Notes: generated by a model not told the origin, from the letters alone. DNA of 64,000 nucleotides from JAKAAZ01 sp963817855 (GCA_963817855.1 CAWFQA010000001.1:992001-1056000); one strand, 5' to 3'; shown: positions 33,643-42,996, counted from the stretch's first letter. Translations and numbers: made by a program.

Positions 33643-36600
33643 TTATTTGCGGACTGGTCTCTTCTTTTTCGCAGATTGCTTTTTCTTGATTGCCCGTAGG
33701 CGGGATGAGCCCGCTTCCGTCGCTCCCGCGGGAATGGTATTCCCGGGAATCCATTTTGCTTCCACCCAACCAAAGATCGGATACGGCTGCGTGTTGTCGA
33801 CCACGATCCCCGCGCCGGATGGAATGTCCTCCGGCAGGGTATTGAAGACCGCATGCGACGAATCGAGGACATTGATTTCGGGAATCGGATCGTAGGCGTC
33901 GACTTCGATGCCCTTCTGCAGGATGTATTCGATATAGAGCGCGAGGAAAAGCCCGCCGATGAGCAATTCCACCAGTGGGGCAATAATATCGATCGCGAGA
34001 ATATCCGTGCCGGTCCCGGGCGACAGTGCATTGAGCTCGTCCTTCGAATACACGCAGTTGTGTCGCGTAAGGAGCTTCGGCGGAGTGTATTTGCCTGACT
34101 CGAGCGCGACGATCACCTCGACTGTTTCGTTGTCCGCCGCCGAGACTTCGACGGAGCATCCATTGCGCACTGTGAACTGGAACGACACGGCCAAGCGATA
34201 AGCACCCTCCGGCCTTGCCGGCGGACGCACCTTGACCGTGAACCGATAGGAGCCTTCAAACGGCGCGGATTTGATTTTGGGATGTGCCTCGACCATGCGG
34301 GAACCCAGCGTGATTACATTCACGAGCTCGTTCACCAGGTGCGAGAGGAACGGCCCGTCGTCGTCGACCGAGTCCAGATACACGTTGGCCGGATTGACCG
34401 CATAGTGCTGCCCCGAAAGATACGGCCGCGACATGAACAGCGCACGGGTCGAGTCCGGCGCGCGAAGATTTTTTTCGACGGTTGCGCTCACCAGCAGCAA
34501 GCGGAGGATGGATCTCAGTCCGCCAGAACTTGACGAAGTTGTGGCCTGTGTCCAGGATCCAGCGTCCAAATGCCGCTACGCGATCGCCGTGCCGCACGCG
34601 CGCCTTAAAACTCTGCGGAATCAGGTTGCCGTCCCATTCGACGCCGAGTAGCCCGCGCCGCATCGGGAGGCCCTGTTCACTGGCGAGCAGCTGCCCGATG
34701 CCGGATTCCTGTGGGTTGATATTGGCCGGACTGAGCAATGCCTGGTATCCGTTCTTGTCGTCATCGAGCGCGACTTGAAACTCCCAGTCGAAGCCGAAGG
34801 GATGATCGAACGGAGCGTCCGCGCCCGAATAGTCCGGCGCGACGACCCAGCCCGTGCAGCCGACTATGTTGGCTTTTTCGTAGTCCTGTGAATGGTCGAG
34901 CGCCTGCATCCATTCAATGTCTGCGGAGAGTGGGAACTCGTTGCCGCCGCTTTCGGCCCAGCTCGAATCGTTCTCGGAAGGTAGCACGGGATTCTGGAAA
35001 TCGATCTCCAGGATATTGGCCGGCGCGGGCGATGGCGGATCGAAGATGTCGTAGACGGTGACGGATAACTGATTCGAGGGGCTCTTGCACTTCTTCGAAA
35101 TCCGAATGGCGCTGACGATCCGTTCCGTTCCGACCGGGGCGAGCGTTGTCTCGGTGACATCATTATTCGGCGGCAGAGAAAAGTCACCGCAATCGACGAA
35201 GTCGCTTCCCAGGTCATCCGAAAAGACGCCGTAGGCGTTCAACTCGAGCGTGCCGGAGCCGGTTCGCCTCGAGGTGATCAGCTTCGCACCGGATGCGGTT
35301 ACCGTCGAACAGGCGGCCAGCTCGCTCGCACCATCGGATTCGCGATCGAACAGGCGCTCGATTGTGTGAGCCGCGGGCGAAGGACGCCAGGCGATCAGTT
35401 TCAAATTTCCCGCGCCGTCGACAACGCTGGTCAGGATGTCGCTAGATGGATTTGTCCCGGGAATCGGCGTAAGCGCGATCTCGGTTACCGCGCCCGCCTG
35501 GGATCCGCTGTCGGCCCAGCGCGTGATCGCGCCGTTGGGCGCCACGCCCCAGCCGATCAGTTCTAGATTGTTGCTGCCGTTACGAACTGCAGTGATCACA
35601 TTCGACGAATCGATGGTTGTGATCGTCACCCAGCTTACTGCGCCCGCCTGGGATCCACTATCGTGCAATCGTGAAAGCGTTCCGTCGGTTTCGAATTGCC
35701 ACGAGATCAGCTCGAGATTGCCGCTGCCGTTGCGGACCGCGGTGACGACGATATCCGCTCCAACGACCGTCATCGCGATATTACTGGCTTCACCGGCGGT
35801 AGTGCCGCTGTCCCAGATACGCGTGATCGAGCCCATACCCGTGGGCACGTCCCACAAGATCATCAACAGTTTGTTGCTGCCGCTGCGGACCGCCGTGATC
35901 GCTGTGCGGTCGATGAGCGCGAGCGCGACCTCGCCGATCGCACCGGCCTGCGATCCGCTGTCCGACATTCTTGTGACCACGGTTTGTGTCGGAGGCGATA
36001 ACCAGCCGATCAGTTCGAGATTCCCCGAGCCGTTCGCCACCGCCGTAAGAATCTCCGTATCGTTGAACGTCTGCACCGCGACTCCGCCGATCTCGCCGGC
36101 TGTTCCTTCGGCGCGTGGCAGGATGAACGTCGGCTCGACAGCGGATAGGCGAAATACGGTCAAGGCGAGCGCGTTATCAGGATGTCCGCTCTCTGAAACG
36201 CGCATGGCTTGCGCGATACGACCGGCGCCGAGATCGACCATCGCCGTCGCGGTAACCTCGCCGGTGCCCGAGTAATCGCCGGTGCGGACGAATCCGCTGC
36301 TCGCGCCCGCTCCGACCACGTCGAAAGCGATCAGCTCCGGATTGTCCGAGCCGTTGCGCATCGCAGCGATGTATTTCGGACCCGAATCCGTGACCGTGAA
36401 GCAGGAGCTCAAATCGCTCGCCGTCCCTGCGCCTCCATCCGGCAACCGCTCGATGGTCCCTGATCCCGGATCCGGCCTCCAGGAGATCATCAGCAGATTG
36501 CCCGAACCGTCGCACACCGTTGTCAACACATCGTTGGTGGGACCGGGTCCGTCCATCGTCGTGGTGGAAATTTCGCTTACCGATCCGGCCTGCGATCCGC

Positions 36601-37228
36601 TGTCACCCCAGCGCGTGAGTGTGCCGTTCGAGGCCACGCTCCAGCCGATCAATTCGAGATTGCCGCTGCCGTTGCGCACCGCGGTGACTACGTTACTGTC
36701 GTCAATGGCAGCGATGGTGACGCGGCTCACGGATCCAGCCAGTGATCCGCTGTCGTGAAGACGCGAGAGCGTTCCGTTGGATTCCAGGCGCCACGAAATC
36801 AGCTCCAGATTGCCGCTGCCGTTGCGCACGGCCGTGACGATGATATTGGAAGGGAGCAGAGCCATCGCGATGCGACTCGCCTCGCCTGCGGTGGTTCCGC
36901 TATCCCAGGTCCGCGTGATCGAACCGAGACCTGGGGGCACATCCCACAGGATCATGAAGAGATTGCCGCTGCCGTTGCGCACCGCTGTAATCGCCGTGCG
37001 CCCGATCGCCGACAGCGCGACTTCGCCGATCGATCCGGCCTGTGATCCGCTATCGGAAACGCGCATGACCTCCGTATCGGTCGGGGCGCATCGCCACGCG
37101 ATCAATTCAAGATTTCCGGAACCGTTTTTGACCGCGGTAAGAATCTCGCTGTCGTTGAATGCATCGATTGCGATTGCGTTGACTTCGCCCGCAAAGCCCA
37201 CGGCCTGTGGTCGGATAAATGTCGGCAT
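33643..37228 (-). CDS. Double seven-bladed beta-propeller protein, with a single-base frameshift
   Basis: The protein (1,194 residues after repair) has 14 repeats of 45-55 residues in its first ~720 residues. The recurring core is TAVRNGSGNLELI-x-W followed by a variable loop and DSGSQAG. Blades 1-7 and 8-14 match pairwise (for example both second blades read LLMILWDVP or close to it, then TWDSGTTAGEAS or IWDSGTTAGEAS), so one seven-bladed propeller was duplicated whole. A C-terminal region of ~470 residues follows, with FGFDWEFQVALDDDKNGYQ, a hydrophobic segment (IIAPLVELLIGGLFLALYIE) and a Lys/Arg-rich end. An extra base near 34501 breaks the frame after TEIHPP; LLVSATVEKNLRAPDSTRAL resumes in the neighbouring frame. 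No signal peptide is seen. Confidence 0.85.
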
Positions 37229-37243
37229 GGAGGATGGCCCTCC
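37229..37243 (-). promoter_or_regulatory. Ribosome site of the propeller gene inside a hairpin
   Basis: On the minus strand GGAGG (37243-37239) is the obvious ribosome site, 10 bases before the ATG. It is exactly complementary to CCTCC (37233-37229) that touches the start codon, with GCCAT as the loop. Folding would hide the ribosome site. This may lower translation or couple it to passage of ribosomes from upstream. Confidence 0.45.
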
Positions 37244-37370
37244 TCAAAAACCTGTTGGGTTACGTGGCGGAAGACGCCAGCACTCTTGCGGACACTTCAC
37301 GCGTCTTCTGCATCCAGCCTGACTCGGGCTGGCATTCGATGAAATGGAATTCGCCTCGCGGCCAAAGCTC

Positions 37371-37508
37371 TCAAGCTCGAATTCGCTTTGAATGTCGAGC
37401 CAGTAGAAAAATCACAACGACTATAACGGGAACCAGCAAAAGCGCCAGCTCCAGTGAGCCAGAACCGCCATCAGGTGATATGTGAAAGACGCGCTCGATG
37501 AATTCCAT
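37371..37508 (-). CDS. 45-residue single-pass membrane protein
   Basis: The product reads MEFIERVFHISPDGGSGSLE, then a hydrophobic segment (LALLLVPVIVVVIFLLA) and a basic end RHSKRIRA. The soluble part is 20 residues with the SPDGGSG turn; the positive C-terminus predicts an N-out, C-in topology. GGAGG lies 6 bases before the ATG, a strong site that supports it as a real gene despite its size. It is 142 bases upstream of the propeller gene on the same strand, so it is probably co-transcribed and may be its membrane partner. I recall similar short proteins with an F-x-x-SPDGG-x-G motif but cannot name a function. Confidence 0.72.
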   Translation of the reverse strand: MEFIERVFHISPDGGSGSLELALLLVPVIVVVIFLLARHSKRIRA

Positions 37509-37647
37509 GCACCGCCTCCGATCGAAGTGATCGTTGGTTAGATCTCTCCAAGTGCGAATCGTTTGGCGGCACTCTAACCGAGGCCAGAGACCGAAGAGCG
37601 GGAAGCGCCCATTCCACCCGCGTCCAGTCCAATCGATTTAGTGGTGA

Positions 37648-37902
37648 TCATTCTTCATTGATAGAAGAAGGATTGTCAAGCATGAACTCGAACATCAACG
37701 GATAGTTGACCGTAGAAGTTTGGAAACAATGATCTGTGCAAAAAGCAACTTCATCTCGAAATGTCGCCCAACTCAGGTTCAGTGACTGCGTTGACCTGGT
37801 ATCGCCAACCAAGAGACCGCTTTCGGGTTTGACCTTGAAATTGGATGAATATGCCCGGCAGTCATTTATGCTTCGCGTTTTCTGAATATTCTTGCTTTCC
37901 AT
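37648..37902 (-). CDS. Possible small protein of unknown function
   Basis: The 84-codon frame has an ATG and normal composition, with no ribosome site and no recognisable motif (two Cys in FCTDHCF). It lies alone in a gap of about 650 bases between the small membrane gene and the Crp-like gene that otherwise holds nothing I can name. It could equally be a chance open frame. Confidence 0.3.
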   Translation of the reverse strand: MESKNIQKTRSINDCRAYSSNFKVKPESGLLVGDTRSTQSLNLSWATFRDEVAFCTDHCFQTSTVNYPLMFEFMLDNPSSINEE

Positions 37903-38165
37903 GAAACGAAACTGGCTATCCTGTCACTATTTTTTAGTACTTCGATGCTTAGTCCGCGTAGCGCGGGCAGACGCTCCAGCTCAGCTTTCGGATTGGTTTC
38001 CACGCCCGGCCAAAGCACTGGAGAAGGGAAGATTGTGGGCTTGCGTTACTGGCTGACTTCATTTCCCCATCTTTCAATTGCAGAGGATGACGCACTGCGA
38101 GGCAAACAATCACCGGTGTTCACGGCGCGGTTGGAGTTCAGGTACAAGGATTTGCATCCTTTCGG

Positions 38166-38966
38166 ATGCACGTAGTACTCGCGATGGACGAGCGGTCTAT
38201 GCACAAGGCGATACAAGCGTTGAACGCGGATCGGAATTTTCTATTGTGCTCGCTTCCGGCAGCGGAGCAGGAACTTTTGTTGCCGTACCTCGAGCCGGTG
38301 ACCTTCCTGCTGGGAAGGGTAGTTCACGAAGCAGGCGAACGCGTTAATTATTGTTACTTCCCGACCAGCTCAGTTGTTTCCCTGCTTTACACCATGCAGG
38401 ACGGATCGACCGCGGAAATGGGTCTGGTCGGAAATGACGGTGTTACGGGTGTCGCCGTCTTTTTGGGAGGAGAATCGACTTGCAGCAGAGCTGTCGTCGC
38501 CGTAGCCGGAGATGCGTTCAGGTTGCCAGCGAAACGGCTGCAGCAGGAATTCGCGCATCCCGGGCCGCTTCAAGGCCTGCTTCTGCGATACACACAGGCC
38601 CTCATCACGCAGGTTTCCCAAACCGCCGTGTGCAACCGCCTGCATTCTGTGGAACAACGGCTCTGCCGTTGGCTGCTCCTGTGTCACGACCGGAAAAATC
38701 GCTCGGATCTGCTAATGACCCAGGAACTCATCGCTAATATGCTCGGTGGACGTCGAGAGAGCGTAACGGTTGCGGCAGGACACCTGCAGGACGCCGGACT
38801 GATCCATTACTGCCGTGGCCGCATCAGCATTCTGGATCGTAATGGACTCGAGTCGAACGTCTGCGAATGCTACCGCATCGTGGAAGACGAAGTTGATCGT
38901 TTGTTCAGCAGGAAGCGGGAGCCCCAATTCAGCAAGGTCGGGGAAGTTCTCGAAGAAGTCGGCTGA
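38166..38966 (+). CDS. Crp/Fnr-family transcriptional regulator
   Basis: The protein (up to 266 residues) has a cyclic-nucleotide-binding-type beta barrel (LLPYLEPVTFLLGRVVHEAG, VNYCYFPTSSVVSLLYTMQD, EMGLVGNDGVTGVAVFLGG), a dimer helix, and a Crp-type helix-turn-helix (LLMTQELIANMLGGRRESVT). The cNMP phosphate-binding Arg-Ser pair is not evident, and no Cys cluster for an iron-sulfur centre is seen at the N-terminus, so the signal is unknown. This GNDGVTGVA subgroup is common in soil bacteria. The start is uncertain: ATGs at codons 7 and 12 are also possible. Its 3' end overlaps the convergent receiver gene by 38 bases. Confidence 0.88.
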   Translation: MHVVLAMDERSMHKAIQALNADRNFLLCSLPAAEQELLLPYLEPVTFLLGRVVHEAGERVNYCYFPTSSVVSLLYTMQDGSTAEMGLVGNDGVTGVAVFLGGESTCSRAVVAVAGDAFRLPAKRLQQEFAHPGPLQGLLLRYTQALITQVSQTAVCNRLHSVEQRLCRWLLLCHDRKNRSDLLMTQELIANMLGGRRESVTVAAGHLQDAGLIHYCRGRISILDRNGLESNVCECYRIVEDEVDRLFSRKREPQFSKVGEVLEEVG

Positions 38967-39327
38967 GAAAGGCTCTCAGCTGTTCAAAATTGTCGGGCCG
39001 GGTCATGTAAACGTTGTGCCCGGCTGCCACTTCGGTGCCCTCATCGATGCTTGGGAAGCAGAAAACCACGAACGGAACTTCCTCGCTCAGTCCAGCACGC
39101 TCGCGTATTCGCGTGGCGACTGAAAGTACCTGGAAAACATCAAGTCCCGGGCTGACGAGAATTAAATCAGGACGGTCAAGGCTCGCTTTCAGAACCGCTT
39201 CCTCTTCATCTCTGGCTGTATTCACCCGATAACCGCTCGCTGTGAGCAAGCGTTCTATCCCATAGCGCGTCTCTTCCACGTCCTCAATCACAAGGATTAC
39301 CGAACGCTGTTCTGGATGAGATATCAC
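38929..39327 (-). CDS. Pseudo-receiver protein lacking the phosphoacceptor Asp
   Basis: The 132-residue protein has a receiver fold: VILVIEDVEETRYGIERLL with the acidic pair Glu-Asp (15-16), then a strand DLILVSPGLDV where the phosphoacceptor Asp is replaced by Ser59. VYMTRP has Arg110 instead of the conserved Lys. Both hallmark residues are therefore changed and phosphorylation by the usual route is unlikely. It has no output domain. It converges with and overlaps the Crp-like gene, which suggests antisense interference or joint function. Confidence 0.82.
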   Translation of the reverse strand: MISHPEQRSVILVIEDVEETRYGIERLLTASGYRVNTARDEEEAVLKASLDRPDLILVSPGLDVFQVLSVATRIRERAGLSEEVPFVVFCFPSIDEGTEVAAGHNVYMTRPDNFEQLRAFLSRLLRELPRPC

Positions 39328-39824
39328 GGTGCCTTACCAGGAACGTCATTCTCTTACCAAAGGGAGGCCGGTGTGTCTGTGCGCTAAGCCACGAAACGAT
39401 TTCTGTCCTCGCAGAAACAGACGGCCTGACTGGTGTTCTCAAAGCGATCGTTTCAGTCTTTCTGGGTTTCACGAGTGATCGGGCAAATTCGACCGGTAAG
39501 TGCTGCCTCATGAAATTCGCGTGTTATGTGCGCTACCGCACCGACTCCGTCAGTCGTTCTCACTAGTCTCCATCGCAAGAATGATCCACGACTCGGGATG
39601 CCGGTTTGGGACTGGCAACCCTGAATGTCTGGATTCAGAGGAGACGGGATCCTTGCAGGATCAGTGACGGCCTTTGGTTCGTGGCATTGAATTGGCGCAA
39701 TAGAAATCCCGTGAAGTGGTTTGGTCACACGTAATCGGCACTGAAGATATGTCCGAAGCTCCGGACTGAAGGCAGCTAAGTGTACTCGCGAACTATGGCT
39801 CATGAAAAGTGAAGGAGAATGTAT
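39328..39824. other. Intergenic stretch upstream of the Cys/Trp-rich gene
   Basis: About 500 bases between divergent genes. Open frames here lack coding character. GAAGGAG at 39811-39817 is the ribosome site for the next gene. I see no other feature. Confidence 0.5.
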
Positions 39825-42221
39825 ATGGCAGACACCGATAAACGCCAGCCACCGCAGACGGGCGCTGCAGCATCCGCCCCCCCTGAATTGAACAACCCGG
39901 ACATTCAGATTGCTCTTAAGGCCCTGCTGGCCGTCTACCAGCCCATCTTTGAACAGCAGCTTAGTCTGACGAAGAACCCGGACGAGCTCCAAAAACAGGC
40001 CCAGGCTATATCCACCCGTACGTGTGCCCAGGAATTCGAAGAAGCCTACAGCAGGTTCGGCAAGTTCATGAACGAGGACACTGCCATACGACTGCTGCCT
40101 CCGCAGGCAAGAGAAATCCTCGGCCCGGTCGAACAATGGCGGTGGTGCTTGCAGCACATACTTTGCTGCCTCGTATTTGGCTGGCTCGTGTGCCGCTGGC
40201 CTCGCACTTTCCGAGGCTATGCCTACTACCTCTACGAATTCTGGAAATGCGTGCGCCAGGTCATCGGCAACCCCGTCAGCAATCCTCCCACCGAAGAGCA
40301 ACGGCGCGACTTTGACATCCTGGTCAAGATCCTGGCCGAGGCCTACCGGCCGTATCTAACAGATCAACTCGCGACTGTGGAGTACCCAGCAGGCGTTCCC
40401 GACGAGATTATTTCCGGCAAAATCGACTGCTCCGTTGACGACTCGGAAGCCTGCATCATCTTCGAGCGGCTGTTAACCACTGAAGCAGCGCATGCCTTGT
40501 TGGGAGCAGCCGCATTCAAGGAGCATAGTCAACAGACGTTCTTCTGGTTCTGCCGCTGCTGGTGTCTGTGCGCACTTTGTTTCGGCTGCTGTCTCGCCCG
40601 CGCCCGCAACATTCAGCAGGTGGTGTTGTGTCTCTATGCCTACTACCGGTGCCTGAACGATTGCTTCCGGCCACTGACGTGTGACGTAACAGACCCCCAC
40701 GATTGCGTCGAAGAGGAAGCATTTCCCACTCTCGGCATTCTCCGAGGAGTTGAAATCAAAGGAACAGCCGCGGGTGCTTTCTGCGATCACTACACTCTGC
40801 AATGGCGCCAGGGAGGGCCTTGGCAGAGCACCGGCATTGTCTATCCTGGCGGCGCCGCACAGGGCGCTTGTGGCGTCATCGGAGGCACCCTCGGTTACTT
40901 GCAAACGCTTCCTCTGGTCTCGCCAGGACCAGCAACTACGGAAATCCAGCTCTGCGTGTATTCCACGCAGGGCGGAACACCTAGCTGCTGCACGAGCGAG
41001 TTCATCCTGCAGCGCAATGCAGTATGGATCCGGGGCGTGGAATACGTGAATGCTCCCGACATTTTCGACCCCACATCTCAGATAGTGAACGGAGCCGGTG
41101 TGGTGCAGTCATTCGGGAATGAATCGCTCATTAACGGGAGTGCGGTGGTTGGTGGATGTCAGGGCCAGGACATCAAGCGCTACACGCTCGCCTACTATCC
41201 TGACTTCACCGTTGATCCGACCTTGCCCGGTTTCGTGCAGTTCTGGCAGGTCGATTACATTACCCCTCTACAGATCGACGATGGGCTAAATCGGATATTC
41301 GAAAACGCTCTGACCAGCTACTGGACGGAAACGAATATCCCATTCTTGCTTCACCCCTGTAATCCGGTCTTCGATTCCCTGGAGCCTACGTGGTGGCCGC
41401 ACTTGTATCCTGAGTCGCTGCCTCAGCAGTTTCCTCCTGCTCCCCCTCAACCTGCGCCTTGTCTTGCGCCGCCGTCGTGGACGACAACGCCGCTGCCGCT
41501 GTCGGTCGCAGACCCGCAACCGCCGCACCTCCCGCTGGCCAATTGCCAGAGTGGCAGGTTCACGATCCGGTTGAAGGTAGAAGGACAGGGCGGAGCCGTC
41601 AAGACCAGTCTCCGCCAAGTCTGGTTTGACAACAAACAGATCACCTTCAGTCACTGTCATATCACGCAAATCGCCGGGATCGACCCGTGCGCCACGATCG
41701 ATCTGCAGCAGTTCGTTCCTCTCGGCGGAGACTGCACTGTGCCCTGGAAAGCCAATCTCCTGGGAGTCGCCTTCGATGAGCTCATCTTCGCAAGTGACTC
41801 TTCGATACCAAGCGACAATTTTGGAGGTTACAGCCTCTGGATCAAGAAGGATGGGGCGCCGGATCCCGGATACCCCATTCCGATTCCAGGTCCAGGGACA
41901 CCACCGTGGCCCGGTCCATTCGTGGGCACGGGAAGGGTCGGCAATCCCGGCGGTGATGTCTGCCCATATACCAGCACCGTTCCGCCGCCGGGCGATGGAA
42001 TTCTGGCGGTCCTCGACATGCGCCGTCTCGACGCGACCTGTAACCCAGCGGAGCCCGATTTAACCCTGAAGCCCGGCGAGTGCTGCGGGTTCATCGTTAC
42101 CCTCAAGGTCTGGGACAACACAATTTGCCCCGGCCTGTCTGGAGGGCACCACGAAAACTACCATACCTTCCCGATCTGCATCTGCAATCAAGCAGCTGTT
42201 ACACCGGGAGCGAATCGGTGA
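39825..42221 (+). CDS. Cys/Trp-rich protein with an internal duplication
   Basis: The 798-residue protein starts at the ATG 7 bases after GAAGGAG. Residues about 25-150 and 160-285 are two copies of one module: a helical part (IALKALLAVYQPIFEQQL versus DILVKILAEAYRPYLTDQL) followed by an extraordinary Cys/Trp-rich amphipathic stretch (WRWCLQHILCCLVFGWLVC versus FWFCRCWCLCALCFGCCLA) and then YAYYLYEFWKCV or LYAYYRCLNDC. The remaining ~500 residues are beta-type domains (GVEIKGTAAGAFCDHYTLQW, GGCQGQDIKRYTLAYYPDF) with a Pro-rich linker and many Cys. There is no signal peptide. I do not recognise the family. It leads a run of three genes with a DUF1360 protein and an MCCG protein. Confidence 0.82.
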   Translation: MADTDKRQPPQTGAAASAPPELNNPDIQIALKALLAVYQPIFEQQLSLTKNPDELQKQAQAISTRTCAQEFEEAYSRFGKFMNEDTAIRLLPPQAREILGPVEQWRWCLQHILCCLVFGWLVCRWPRTFRGYAYYLYEFWKCVRQVIGNPVSNPPTEEQRRDFDILVKILAEAYRPYLTDQLATVEYPAGVPDEIISGKIDCSVDDSEACIIFERLLTTEAAHALLGAAAFKEHSQQTFFWFCRCWCLCALCFGCCLARARNIQQVVLCLYAYYRCLNDCFRPLTCDVTDPHDCVEEEAFPTLGILRGVEIKGTAAGAFCDHYTLQWRQGGPWQSTGIVYPGGAAQGACGVIGGTLGYLQTLPLVSPGPATTEIQLCVYSTQGGTPSCCTSEFILQRNAVWIRGVEYVNAPDIFDPTSQIVNGAGVVQSFGNESLINGSAVVGGCQGQDIKRYTLAYYPDFTVDPTLPGFVQFWQVDYITPLQIDDGLNRIFENALTSYWTETNIPFLLHPCNPVFDSLEPTWWPHLYPESLPQQFPPAPPQPAPCLAPPSWTTTPLPLSVADPQPPHLPLANCQSGRFTIRLKVEGQGGAVKTSLRQVWFDNKQITFSHCHITQIAGIDPCATIDLQQFVPLGGDCTVPWKANLLGVAFDELIFASDSSIPSDNFGGYSLWIKKDGAPDPGYPIPIPGPGTPPWPGPFVGTGRVGNPGGDVCPYTSTVPPPGDGILAVLDMRRLDATCNPAEPDLTLKPGECCGFIVTLKVWDNTICPGLSGGHHENYHTFPICICNQAAVTPGANR

Positions 42222-42228
42222 TGGGGCG

Positions 42229-42651
42229 TTGAACGAAACGAGTTACTGGCTCCCGTTAGTTCTGGCCGTCCTCGCCACCTGGCGGGTTACTCACCTGTTG
42301 GCGAGCGAGGACGGCCCGGCCGACATCATTGTTAGATTTCGAGCCTTGTTGGGCCAGAGCATCGTCGGCAAGCTGATGGATTGTTTCAACTGCTTGAGTT
42401 TGTGGATCGCGGCACCTGCCGCTTTACTTGTTTCTCGCAGGCCTCTCGAGTGGTTATTGAGTTGGCTGGCTCTTTCGGGCGGCGCTTGCTTGCTCGAAAG
42501 AATTGGACAAGAGCCAGTTGTGATTCAGCCCATGTCACAGCCGGCAGAAGGAGATAGTAACGATGTGTTGCGGCCAGAAACGCGCGAAGTTGTGGAACAG
42601 TCAGACACTGGGAACGACGCCGAACATCCCCAGATCCATCTCCGGCAATAG
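42229..42651 (+). CDS. DUF1360-like membrane protein
   Basis: The 140-residue protein has two or three hydrophobic segments (YWLPLVLAVLATWRVTHLL, LWIAAPAALLVSRRPL, WLLSWLALSGGACLL) and the DCFNCLSLW motif, which corresponds to the C-x2-C-x3-W signature of DUF1360. An acidic soluble tail of ~45 residues follows. The start is a TTG 8 bases after the stop of the Cys/Trp-rich gene; GGGG precedes it. Its 3' end overlaps the next gene by 89 bases in a different frame, a tight coupling. Function of the family is unknown. Confidence 0.72.
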   Translation: MNETSYWLPLVLAVLATWRVTHLLASEDGPADIIVRFRALLGQSIVGKLMDCFNCLSLWIAAPAALLVSRRPLEWLLSWLALSGGACLLERIGQEPVVIQPMSQPAEGDSNDVLRPETREVVEQSDTGNDAEHPQIHLRQ

Positions 42652-42940
42652 CCGGGCTCAAGCATTACGAACCCAACCCCCGACGACGCCGGTGATGCAG
42701 ACAGTTCTTCCGCACCCCGCCGTCAACGCGCAGATGCGAAGTAACCAGCCTCAAGCTTCGACGACGACCTCGACGCCGCACCCTTCGGTCAGCGTTCGCT
42801 ATCTGGAGAACTCGCCGATCCGAGTCCGCGGACTCGTCAGCGGTGTGTGCTACGAGTTTTCGGGTTCCCGCACCGTTCAGCAAGTGGATGCCAGAGACGC
42901 CGCCTCATTGTTGAACACACGTTTTTTCCGTCGTGCGTGA
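42563..42940 (+). CDS. Small MCCG protein
   Basis: The 125-residue protein starts MCCGQKRAKLW, has a Pro/Thr/Gln-rich unstructured middle, and ends in a compact beta module: VSVRYLENSPIRVRGLVSG, CYEFSGSRTVQQVDARDAAS and LLNTRFFRR. I recall a scattered group of small bacterial proteins with the same plan (N-terminal CCG, C-terminal Y-x-F-x-G...VD-x-RDA), without known function. AAGGAG lies 8 bases before the ATG, supporting expression although the gene starts inside the DUF1360 gene. The IS3-family element begins 28 bases after its stop. Confidence 0.7.
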   Translation: MCCGQKRAKLWNSQTLGTTPNIPRSISGNSRAQALRTQPPTTPVMQTVLPHPAVNAQMRSNQPQASTTTSTPHPSVSVRYLENSPIRVRGLVSGVCYEFSGSRTVQQVDARDAASLLNTRFFRRA

Positions 42941-42996
42941 CGATTGGAACTAGGTTCAATCGGTGGTCTGCCCGATGTTTTGTACCAGTGAGATTG

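Noticed and set aside
33443..34159. 238-codon minus-strand frame inside the propeller gene 3' region
   Set aside because: It lies in a third frame, across the propeller stop and the next gene; no motifs.
34256..34500. C-terminal end of the propeller protein as read before frame repair (Arg-rich sequence after TEIHPP)
   Set aside because: Composition changes abruptly at 34501, and the neighbouring frame continues a normal protein, so these residues are a frameshift artefact.
35436..36275. Long plus-strand open frame opposite the propeller gene
   Set aside because: It is the antisense shadow of the GC-rich repeat DNA; its translation is repetitive in step with the blades and has no ribosome site.
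35400..37228. Regular repeats that might be taken for a CRISPR array or tandem satellite
   Set aside because: The period (about 135-165 bp) and amino-acid-level conservation show protein blade repeats; no constant repeat/spacer pattern and no cas genes.
39453..40301. 282-codon minus-strand frame overlapping the start of the Cys/Trp-rich gene
   Set aside because: No family motif or ribosome site; the plus-strand gene explains the coding character.
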